A stretch of 64,000 nucleotides of DNA, taken from assembly GCF_003350535.1 (NCBI RefSeq), contig NZ_QQBB01000006.1, positions 1 to 64,000 on the forward strand, given 5' to 3'. Position numbers and translations under genes: made by a program. Every line of letters starts with the position of its first letter. Positions within the stretch are counted from its first letter, which is position 1. The stretch comes from Microvirga subterranea (lineage in GTDB: Bacteria > Pseudomonadota > Alphaproteobacteria > Rhizobiales > Beijerinckiaceae). The notes beneath the pieces are model-generated. The model was given only the letters and a program-made list of their open reading frames with translations. It was not told where the DNA came from and did not search any database. Positions 7,130 through 14,144 of this stretch are shown here, one piece after another.

Positions 7130-8949
7130 TGCGCGTCGATGCCATCGATCATGAGGTCGCACGCGTTGAGGCCTCTCTCGCGCGGCTGGAAGGGCGCCGC
7201 GATGCGGTGACGGCGCGGGTCCAGGAGCTGACGCGCGAGATCGAACTCGCCAAGGGCCGCCTCGCCGTGAAGGATGAGGTCGAGGCCTTCATCGAAGCCG
7301 TGCACGGCAGCGCCAGCCGGCGCAATCTCGCGGCGTTCGAAACCCTGCTGACGGCGCTGGTGCAGGAGGTCCTGCCCGGCGAGAAGCCCGTGGCGCTCGA
7401 TCTCTCGACGGAGCGCGGGCTTGCCTCGCTCGATATCTGCGTAGCCCGTCCCGACGGATCGCTCGAAGACGTGCTGGAGGACAATGGCGGCGCGCTCACC
7501 AACGTCATCGGCATGGCCCTGCGCCTGATCGCCGTCGTGAAGGCGGACGTCGCCCGCTTTCTGGCTCTCGACGAGGCGGATTGCTGGATCGCGCCCGATC
7601 GCGTCTCGTCCTTCTATCGGGTGCTCGAGGACGGCGCGGCTCGTCTCGGCGTGCAGTGCCTGGCCGTTTCGCATCACGATCTGTCGCAGTTCTCCGGTCA
7701 TTTTCACATCGCCCGGATCGCAGGCGAGCCCCTCGCGGGAGTGGATGTGGTCTCGAGTGACACCGGCAGCGCCTGGAACGACGTCCAGCCCGGCCTGCGC
7801 TACATCCGGCTGGTCAATGTCCAGGCCTACCAGGATGCGATGCTGTCCCTGACACCTGGGGTGAACGCGCTGATCGGCCGGAACAACCGCGGCAAGTCGA
7901 CCTTCATCCGAGCGCTGCGGGCCGTGTTCTACGGCGAGGCGCGCGACAGCCTCGTGCGCGCGGGTGCGAAATCCGCCATGGTCGAGATCGGCGTTGCCGC
8001 AGGGAGGACCCTTCGCTTCGTGCGCCAGCCCAAGCGGACGCCGGTCAACATCTGGTCCCTTCACGAACGGGACGGCTCGATCGTGGAGGAGCAGGGCATG
8101 CGCTACGAGACGGGCGGGCGCGCCGTCCCGGACTGGGTTGCGGACCTGTTCCAGATCCGGAAGGTGGAGGATCTCGACGTCCACATCGCGCATCAAAAGT
8201 TTCCGGTGTTCCTCCTGGGCGAGACCGCCTCGCGCCGCTCCGCCGTGCTGTCAATCGGACAGGAGGCGAGCTACATCCGCGACATGCTCGTCATCCACCG
8301 CGAACGCTGCGCCCGCGACAACGCCCTCGTGCGCAATGGCGAGCGGGAGCTGATCGGCCTCACCGAGACGCTGGTCGATCTCGATCAGCTCGGCGCCATC
8401 AAGGACGATGTCGCAGCCGCGCGAGGGCAGGCGTCTGCCATCAAGGCGTCCGTCGACCGTCTCGAGCGGTTGCAGGGACGGGCCGAATCCCTGGCCAGGT
8501 TGGGCGAGGCGCTTGCCAGAGCACGAGCGCGCGCCGAGGCCACCGCAGAGCTTCCCGAGCCCGAGCGGCTTGCCACGTTGGCGAGCGCTGTCGAACGCTC
8601 GCGCGAGCGGGAGCGCATCGGACGGCAGGTCCTGCGGCTGACCGAGGCCCTGTCGCGAAGCCGGTTGCGGCTCGATGCGCTCCGCTCCCTGCCGTCATCA
8701 GTTCCGGCCCTTGAAAATCCGACAGCAGCACAAAACATCCTCTCTCGGCTTTCCGACTTCCGCAGCACGGTCGCCCTAGCGCAGGGGCGGCTGGCGCAGA
8801 TCGATGAGAACCTTTCAGCCGTTCAAGCCGACATGGCGCGCCTCGTCGAGGAGACCGGCGGCTTGTGCCCGACCTGCGGTTCGCCCGTGAGCGCCGAGAA
8901 CCTGCTCACCCATCACGCCCATCCTCCTGTGGAACGATTGACCGCATGA
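7129..8949 (+). CDS. Rad50/SbcC-like ATPase with circularly permuted lobes
   Basis: In Rad50/SbcC the Walker A lobe is N-terminal and the signature/Walker B lobe C-terminal, joined by a coil with a zinc hook. Here the order is reversed within 606 residues. A short coil (1-55) is followed by the C-lobe with NGGALTNVIGMALRL (119-133, degenerate signature), FLALDEAD (144-151, Walker B with Glu149) and LAVSHHD (178-184, H-loop). Then comes the N-lobe, with IRLVNVQAY, the Walker A GRNNRGKST (250-258) and HIAHQKFPVFLLG (Q-loop Gln356). A long coil (about 380-575) ends in CPTCG (580-584), half of a zinc hook. The stop overlaps the phosphoesterase start (ATGA), matching SbcC/SbcD pairing. DNA-end processing is inferred. 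Confidence 0.85.
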   Translation: MRVDAIDHEVARVEASLARLEGRRDAVTARVQELTREIELAKGRLAVKDEVEAFIEAVHGSASRRNLAAFETLLTALVQEVLPGEKPVALDLSTERGLASLDICVARPDGSLEDVLEDNGGALTNVIGMALRLIAVVKADVARFLALDEADCWIAPDRVSSFYRVLEDGAARLGVQCLAVSHHDLSQFSGHFHIARIAGEPLAGVDVVSSDTGSAWNDVQPGLRYIRLVNVQAYQDAMLSLTPGVNALIGRNNRGKSTFIRALRAVFYGEARDSLVRAGAKSAMVEIGVAAGRTLRFVRQPKRTPVNIWSLHERDGSIVEEQGMRYETGGRAVPDWVADLFQIRKVEDLDVHIAHQKFPVFLLGETASRRSAVLSIGQEASYIRDMLVIHRERCARDNALVRNGERELIGLTETLVDLDQLGAIKDDVAAARGQASAIKASVDRLERLQGRAESLARLGEALARARARAEATAELPEPERLATLASAVERSRERERIGRQVLRLTEALSRSRLRLDALRSLPSSVPALENPTAAQNILSRLSDFRSTVALAQGRLAQIDENLSAVQADMARLVEETGGLCPTCGSPVSAENLLTHHAHPPVERLTA

Positions 8950-9944
8950 TCCTGACCGGACAACAGCTCGACCCCGTCTCCTGCAACGGCATCCTCGTGA
9001 TCGGGGATCCGCATGTGGGCTCGCGCCGTCCCGGGCGACGCAAGGATGCGCAATGGCCGCTCCCCGTGCTCGCCAAGCTCGAACGCTGCGTCTCCATCGC
9101 CAATGAGCGGGGACTCGCCGTCGTCATCCTGGGCGACCTCTTCGACCGTCCGGTGGAAACGGACGAAGCGCTGAAGAACCAGCTCATCCGCACGCTCAAG
9201 ACCTTCCGGCACCGTCCCATCGTCAATGTGGGCAATCACGACATCCAGCACACGACGCTGACCGACGGCGACACGCTGGCGCTTCTGGGCCTGTGCGATG
9301 TGGTCGACGTCGTCGCCTCATCCGCTCCCGTGGTCACGGTTCAACTCGGCGGGCGGCGGCTGGGCGTCGGCATGACGCCTTACGGTCAAGCTATTCCCAC
9401 CGACGTGCGCGGCTCCTTCGCCGGCGTCGACCTCCAGGCCTGGTTCACCCACCACGACATCGCCTTCGAGGGCGGATATCCGGGAGCCGTGCCGCCCTTC
9501 GCGGTCGAGGGCTGCGACGTTCTGGTGAACGGCCATATCCACAAGACTCAGAAGGCCGTGCTGGCGGGCCGCACCCGCTGGCTCAATCCCGGCAACATCA
9601 CGCGGCAGTCTGTCGATCTCGTCGATCACGTGCCGCGCGCCTGGATCCTCGATGCGGCCGGCGACCTCGAAGCGCAGCCGCTTCCGTTCGAAACCAACGT
9701 CTTCGATCTGACCGGACGCGTCGTCGATGCCGCGGACGGGTCCGTCGTTGCGCGCGAGGTCGAGAGCGCCTTCGTGACCCTGCTGCAGGCGGAGTCCCCG
9801 ACGGAGTTGAAGCGAAGTGGCGACGGCTCCATCGTTCGCGACGAGATCGAGGCCAAGTTCATGCAGGACGATACGCCCGACGTGGTGCGTGCGATCGTAC
9901 GCTCCCTGCTCGGTGAGGCGGTCGAGCGGCACGCCCGTTCATGA
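8946..9944 (+). CDS. Mre11/SbcD-like metallophosphoesterase
   Basis: All motifs of the calcineurin-like nuclease family are visible in order: GDPHVG (residues 20-25), GDLFDRP, GNHD, FTHHD and NGHIHK, followed by WLNPGNITRQS. These residues bind two metal ions in Mre11/SbcD nucleases. The last 100 residues (VFDLTGRVVDAADGSV onward) are a separate region, perhaps the ATPase-binding part. The 332-residue length is close to SbcD. The start codon overlaps the stop of the permuted ATPase by 4 bases, so the two are almost certainly one complex. The likely activity is ATP-dependent processing of DNA ends or hairpins. Confidence 0.9.
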   Translation: MILTGQQLDPVSCNGILVIGDPHVGSRRPGRRKDAQWPLPVLAKLERCVSIANERGLAVVILGDLFDRPVETDEALKNQLIRTLKTFRHRPIVNVGNHDIQHTTLTDGDTLALLGLCDVVDVVASSAPVVTVQLGGRRLGVGMTPYGQAIPTDVRGSFAGVDLQAWFTHHDIAFEGGYPGAVPPFAVEGCDVLVNGHIHKTQKAVLAGRTRWLNPGNITRQSVDLVDHVPRAWILDAAGDLEAQPLPFETNVFDLTGRVVDAADGSVVAREVESAFVTLLQAESPTELKRSGDGSIVRDEIEAKFMQDDTPDVVRAIVRSLLGEAVERHARS

Positions 9945-9954
9945 GGCTTCGGCT

Positions 9955-10605
9955 CTAGAAACCGAACGGGTCGGTGTAGGGCAAGCGGCGGCGGCGCACC
10001 TGCGTCTCCGGCAGGATCGGACGGCTGATGTCGACCGCGATCAATCCCTCGCAGGCCAGCGCCAGCACGGCCGCGACGCCATCCGCCGTGTTCATGACGG
10101 CGCTGGCGCAATCGACCAAGCGCATGGTGCCGTTCTCGTCGAGCTGGTGCAGGATCCGTACCCGGTCGCCCGCCGTCACCGGGGTGCGCTTGCAGGCCAT
10201 GATGAGGCGAATCGTAGTGAACCGCGGCTCGGCCCGGATGCTCGCCGCGGTCTCGATGGTGAACAGACGTCCGTCGGCGGCCGCGATCCCGTGGAGCGCC
10301 GCAGCCCGCATCGGGTGCTTCGCCAGATCCTCGTCCGTCAGAACGTCCATGAGGTAGGGCGTGCCGTCCCGGACGATCTCGAAATCCGCCACGTGCGCGA
10401 TCATCCCGTCGCCGATGTCGAATTCGGCGGGATCCGCTGGAGCCCTCAAGGCCTCGATTTCCGGGTCGAGCTCACAGATCGCCAGGAAGTCCGCGATCAG
10501 GCCGTTGCGCGTCACCGGAGCCCCATGGCTCCGCTGGGGCCGCCTGGATGCGGGCCGGCGGGAGGGGCGCCGGGCCGGAAGATCGAGAATGGCTTGCGCG
10601 GACAT
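9955..10605 (-). CDS. TnsA-endonuclease-like protein lacking the catalytic lysine
   Basis: The 216-residue layout resembles the TnsA N-terminal nuclease domain. An acidic helix (CELDPEIEAL, Glu49) is followed by HVADFEI (Asp74) and the strand YLMDVLT (85-90), then a helix, a strand with ETAASIRAEPRFTTIRLI, and a C-terminal part with LACEGLIAVDISRPIL. In active TnsA the strand carries a Lys after the hydrophobic pair; here it is Leu89, so cleavage is doubtful. The start has GGAG 6 bases upstream. Its promoter carries a LexA box 76 bases before the ATG. It converges on the phosphoesterase gene with a 10-base gap. The family link is by eye. Confidence 0.55.
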   Translation of the reverse strand: MSAQAILDLPARRPSRRPASRRPQRSHGAPVTRNGLIADFLAICELDPEIEALRAPADPAEFDIGDGMIAHVADFEIVRDGTPYLMDVLTDEDLAKHPMRAAALHGIAAADGRLFTIETAASIRAEPRFTTIRLIMACKRTPVTAGDRVRILHQLDENGTMRLVDCASAVMNTADGVAAVLALACEGLIAVDISRPILPETQVRRRRLPYTDPFGF

Positions 10606-10680
10606 CAGTATCTCCAGCTGAATGTCGGAAAGCGAGGCCTTGCGGCGCCGCCGGAAAATTCTCAGTCAATGAAACGACAG

Positions 10681-10712
10681 GAACAAATATAGAACGAAAA
10701 CGCGGACGTCAA
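10681..10712 (-). promoter_or_regulatory. Promoter with LexA box for the TnsA-like gene
   Basis: On the plus strand 10681-10695 reads GAACAAATATAGAAC, identical to the box before ssb. On the minus strand a TTGACG -35 (10712-10707) lies 15-16 bases from an AT-rich -10 inside the box. LexA bound here would block the promoter. Confidence 0.8.
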
Positions 10713-10848
10713 ATCCCCTCAAGATCCTGCGCCAGGATTCGGGGCCGGAGCCGAAAGCTTGACTTTAGGTGCACTTGAGACAAAAGGACGCGACCTCTTA
10801 AGACCTTGAAAATCAAGGTTTTGAGCGGGCGGAATACTGCCTTGCAAC

Positions 10849-10890
10849 TGGACGTACGGCACCCGATTTGGTATAGAACAAATGACGAAC
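10849..10890 (+). promoter_or_regulatory. Promoter with LexA box for the recombination protein and recD2
   Basis: TGGACG (10849-10854) and TATAGA (10872-10877) are separated by exactly 17 bases. GAAC-N7-GAAC at 10876-10890 overlaps the -10. The gene at 10967 and probably recD2 behind it would be under SOS control. Confidence 0.8.
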
Positions 10891-10966
10891 GTGCCGGCCG
10901 AGCCACGATGGTTCGAGAAGAGCGCGAGACCTTCTTTTGCGGGCTCCTTTGAAAGTTGGAACCGAG

Positions 10967-11635
10967 ATGAATACGACAGACAAGAAAATTGCCGAGGTGC
11001 TTGCGAAGTTCGGCGAACCGATGGCCGGGAACGTCTGGCGCGTCCAGGGAACGGCTGTCATCTACCACAAGGCTCTGGAGCGCGTCGCCGCTCAGGCCAA
11101 GATCCAGTTCGATGCGCCGACGATCGTCCGCGCCGAGCGGGACGAAGCAGTCATCCTGGTCACCGGTCGGATGGGCGAGCGTGTCGAGTGGTCGATCGGC
11201 GAGGCCCTGATCGGCGTGAACTACCGCGTCTCCGGCAAGCAGGCGGCCTACGTTTATGCCATGGCCGAGAAACGTGCCAAGGACCGCGTCATCCTGAAGC
11301 TCATCGAGCTGCATGGCCTCGTCTACTCCGAGGAGGAGGCCGACGAGTTCAAGAACAGCCGTCCGATGGCGGGCGATCAGCAGGTCGAGGTCGAGAAGAC
11401 GGAAAAGGCCGACAAGACCAAGGTCGAGGTGGCAGCATCCGATACCTCGGTCGAAGCTGACCTGAAGCAGAAGATCACGAAGGCGAAGTCCATCAACGCC
11501 GTCACCGACCTGATGCTGCATGCCGATACGCAGAAGATCCTCAACGACCTGCCGGAAGGCGTGCGCGACGAGATCCGCGACTTCGCCAAGGCACGGCTCG
11601 TGGAGCTCGGCTGGCCGACCAAGAAGGCGGCCTGA
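10967..11635 (+). CDS. Phage-type recombination-associated protein (possible annealing protein)
   Basis: The 222-residue protein has a conserved-looking core (residues 15-120): NVWRVQGTAVIYHKALERVA, EWSIGEALIGVN and AAYVYAMAEKRAKDRVILKL. I associate this pattern with proteins encoded beside phage recombination genes, some like ERF/Rad52-type annealing proteins; that is from memory and not secure. A charged, Lys/Glu-rich linker (about 125-160) joins a small helical C-terminal domain (KSINAVTDLMLHADTQKILN onward). The ATG at 10967 has GGA 6 bases upstream. Its promoter carries a LexA box. With SSB, RecD2 and the Rad50/Mre11-like pair nearby, single-strand annealing is the most likely role. Confidence 0.5.
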   Translation: MNTTDKKIAEVLAKFGEPMAGNVWRVQGTAVIYHKALERVAAQAKIQFDAPTIVRAERDEAVILVTGRMGERVEWSIGEALIGVNYRVSGKQAAYVYAMAEKRAKDRVILKLIELHGLVYSEEEADEFKNSRPMAGDQQVEVEKTEKADKTKVEVAASDTSVEADLKQKITKAKSINAVTDLMLHADTQKILNDLPEGVRDEIRDFAKARLVELGWPTKKAA

Positions 11636-11654
11636 GGCTTTTCACAACTCCCGC

Positions 11655-11680
11655 CGGGGCGGCGCTTCGGTGCCGCCCCG
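11655..11680 (+). other. GC-rich stem-loop between the recombination gene and recD2
   Basis: CGGGGCGGC and GCCGCCCCG form a perfect 9-bp stem around an 8-base loop, 19 bases past the stop codon at 11635. There is no T-run after it, so it may only attenuate read-through into recD2 or protect the 3' end. Confidence 0.4.
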
Positions 11681-11725
11681 CTCTCCTGATGAGGCACGCC
11701 GCGGCGCGTGCGACCGCCGGTATCG

Positions 11726-13915
11726 ATGCTGAGATCCTCCGCCACGGCTGCGACCGACCAAGGCGCCCTGACGCTGTCGGAGCATCTCGTCGGATCTGTC
11801 GAGCGCATCACGTTCCACAACGAGGAGACCGGCTTCTGCGTTCTGCGCGTCAAGGCGCGCGGTCACCGCAAACCTGTCACCGTGGTCGGCCACGCGGCGA
11901 CCGTCGGCGTGGGCGAACTCGTAGAGGCAGGCGGGGCCTGGCTCAACGACCGCAATCACGGCGTTCAGTTTCGGGCGGATATGCTCACCACCTCCACGCC
12001 GACCACTGCCGAAGATCTCCAGCGCTATCTCGGATCCGGTCTCCTGCGCGGCGTGGGCCCATCCTGTGCGCAGCGTCTGATCGCGTCCTTCGGCACCCGC
12101 ATCATCGACATCATCGAGCGGCGTCCCCACGAGATGACGCGCGTGCACGGCATCGGCATGGCCACGGCGCAGAACATCGCTGCCGCCTGGGCCGAGCATC
12201 GTGCCCTGAAGGACATCGCAGCCTTCCTGCATGCTCATGGCATTCGCGGCATTCTGCTGATGCAGATCTACCGGACTTATGGCGCGGGCGCGATCGAGAT
12301 CATCTCGGCCAATCCCTACCGGCTTGCCCTGGATATTCCCGGCTTCGAGTTCGCGTTGGCGGACCAGATCGCCATGCAACTCGCCATCGAGCCTACATCC
12401 CGGGTGCGCCTTCAGGCGGGCCTCGCGAACGTGCTGGCCGAGGCCGTCAAGGACGGTCATTCGGGCCTGCCGGCCGACGAGCTCGTTCGCCAAGCAAGCC
12501 TGCTGCTCGACGTCCCGGAGGATGAGTTGAGGCCCGTGCTCGATGCGCAATGTCAGGCGGGGCTCGTCATCCCTGACGACCTCGATGGCCGTCCGGGCAT
12601 TTTCCTCAAGAGCCTCTATGGGGCCGAGCACTTCATCGCGCAGCGTCTGAAGGATCTGGCCAAGGGCGTCCATCGCTGGAGCGGGCTCGACGCTGGCGAT
12701 GTCGTCGCCGAAGCCGAACGGGCCATCCGCGTCTCGTATTCACCGAGCCAGCGGCAGGCACTCATGGCGGCGTGCCGGTCCAAGGTCCTGGTGGTCACCG
12801 GTGGCCCCGGCGTGGGCAAGACGACCCTGGTCCGCGGCCTCGCGCATCTCGTGGCCGAGCATGATCTGAGCATCGCGCTCTGCGCGCCGACAGGACGGGC
12901 CGCCAAGCGGCTTTCCGAGAGCACGGGCTTCCCGGCCAAGACGGTCCATCGCCTGCTGGAGGCATCCGAGGGCGGCTTTCGCCGCAACGCCAAGGCGCCG
13001 CTCGCCTGCGACCTCCTCGTGGTGGACGAGGCTTCCATGCTCGACATCCGGCTCATGGCGGCCATCGTGCGCGCCCTGCCGGACAACGCGTCCCTGCTTC
13101 TCGTGGGCGATGTCGACCAGCTTCCCTCCATAGGGCCGGGGCAGGTGCTTTCCGACATCATCATGTCGGGTGTCGTTCCGGTCGTCCGTCTGAAGGAAGT
13201 ATTCCGCCAGGAGCGCGAGAGCCGCATCATCGCGGCTGCCCATGCGATCAACAGCGGCCTCGTGCCCGATGTGGATCCGAAGGCCGATTCCGACTTTTAC
13301 TTCGTGGAAGCGGAAACGACCGCTGACGCCATGGCCAAGATCGCGATCCTCGTTCGCGACCGCATCCCGCGGCGGTTCGGCCTGGATCCGATACGGGACA
13401 TCCAGGTGCTCTGCCCGATGAACCGGGGGCGGCTCGGGACGTACATGCTGAACGGCGAGTTGCAGCAGCTCCTCAATCCGCCCGGGCCTGACAGCATTCA
13501 CCGGGCGGGCTGGATCTACGGCCCGGGCGACAAGGTCATGCAGGTGCGCAACGATTATGATCGCGACGTCTATAACGGCGAGGTCGGCATCGTTCGCGAG
13601 GTCGATCGGGACGTGGGGGAGGTTTCCGTCGCGTTCGACGATCGACTCGTGGTCTACAGCTTCAAGGAACTCGACGAGCTGGTCCTGGCCTATGCGGTGA
13701 CGATCCACAAAGCGCAGGGATCCGAATATCCGGCGGTCGTCATCCCCGTCGGCTTTCGGCAGGCATCGATGCTGCGCCGCAAGCTCCTCTATACGGGGGT
13801 GACGCGGGGCAGCAGCCTCGTGGTCCTTGTCGGGAGCCGGGCGGCCCTGGAGCAGGCCGTGGCCGCCGAGGAGGATCCGCGCTGGTCAAGGCTGCAGGTG
13901 CAGCTGCAGGCCTGA
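11726..13915 (+). CDS. recD2: RecD2-type superfamily 1 DNA helicase
   Basis: RecD2 is a 5'-3' helicase that works without RecBC. The N-terminal part has the diagnostic region with helix-hairpin-helix motifs (LLRGVGPSCAQRLIASFG and VHGIGMATAQNIAAAW, about 105-155). The motor follows: VVTGGPGVGKTTLV (about 358-371), LLVVDEASMLD (about 430), LLVGDVDQLPSIGPGQVLSD, VFRQ, and the late motif VTIHKAQGSEYP with LLYTGVTRG. Length (729) matches the family. I prefer the ATG at 11726; a GTG at 11708 is possible. It follows the LexA-controlled recombination gene by 90 bases and is probably co-transcribed. Confidence 0.93.
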   Translation: MLRSSATAATDQGALTLSEHLVGSVERITFHNEETGFCVLRVKARGHRKPVTVVGHAATVGVGELVEAGGAWLNDRNHGVQFRADMLTTSTPTTAEDLQRYLGSGLLRGVGPSCAQRLIASFGTRIIDIIERRPHEMTRVHGIGMATAQNIAAAWAEHRALKDIAAFLHAHGIRGILLMQIYRTYGAGAIEIISANPYRLALDIPGFEFALADQIAMQLAIEPTSRVRLQAGLANVLAEAVKDGHSGLPADELVRQASLLLDVPEDELRPVLDAQCQAGLVIPDDLDGRPGIFLKSLYGAEHFIAQRLKDLAKGVHRWSGLDAGDVVAEAERAIRVSYSPSQRQALMAACRSKVLVVTGGPGVGKTTLVRGLAHLVAEHDLSIALCAPTGRAAKRLSESTGFPAKTVHRLLEASEGGFRRNAKAPLACDLLVVDEASMLDIRLMAAIVRALPDNASLLLVGDVDQLPSIGPGQVLSDIIMSGVVPVVRLKEVFRQERESRIIAAAHAINSGLVPDVDPKADSDFYFVEAETTADAMAKIAILVRDRIPRRFGLDPIRDIQVLCPMNRGRLGTYMLNGELQQLLNPPGPDSIHRAGWIYGPGDKVMQVRNDYDRDVYNGEVGIVREVDRDVGEVSVAFDDRLVVYSFKELDELVLAYAVTIHKAQGSEYPAVVIPVGFRQASMLRRKLLYTGVTRGSSLVVLVGSRAALEQAVAAEEDPRWSRLQVQLQA

Positions 13916-13976
13916 CACCTTTCCTGCGCGCCGGCCGGCGCCTATATTGCCTCGACGTCGTTATCGGGAGCGCTCT

Positions 13977-14144
13977 ATGGCCCTTCATCCAGATCAGGCC
14001 GACAAACAGGAGCGGGTGCCGGGCCGCCTGCTGATCGCCGGCGCCGCCCTGTGCTTCGTTGCATCCGGTGGCCTGCTCTGGTGGCGCTATGGTGCGTCCG
14101 TGTTCAACGACCTCGTGCTGGCCGGTCTCGCCCTTTGCTTCTGA
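13977..14144 (+). CDS. Small membrane protein
   Basis: The 55-residue peptide has a charged N-terminus (MALHPDQADKQERVPGR) and then two short hydrophobic stretches (LLIAGAALCFVASGGLLWW and FNDLVLAGLALCF), enough for one transmembrane helix and perhaps a second re-entrant one. I recognise no family. It starts 61 bases after recD2 and its last 41 bases overlap the 3' end of the convergent glycosyltransferase gene. Confidence 0.45.
   Translation: MALHPDQADKQERVPGRLLIAGAALCFVASGGLLWWRYGASVFNDLVLAGLALCF

Larger units (their letters stand above)
10606..10966. other. 361-base divergent control region with two LexA-box promoters
   Basis: No gene is seen here. The gap separates the TnsA-like gene (minus) from the recombination protein gene (plus). 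It contains a LexA-overlapped promoter for each side (listed separately) and, at 10804-10822, a small stem CCTTGA/TCAAGG followed by TTTT that could end transcription entering from the left. Confidence 0.7.

Noticed and set aside
4008-13915. A prophage
   Set aside because: Recombination-type genes are present but there is no integrase, portal, capsid, tail or lysis gene, and base composition is like the flanks.
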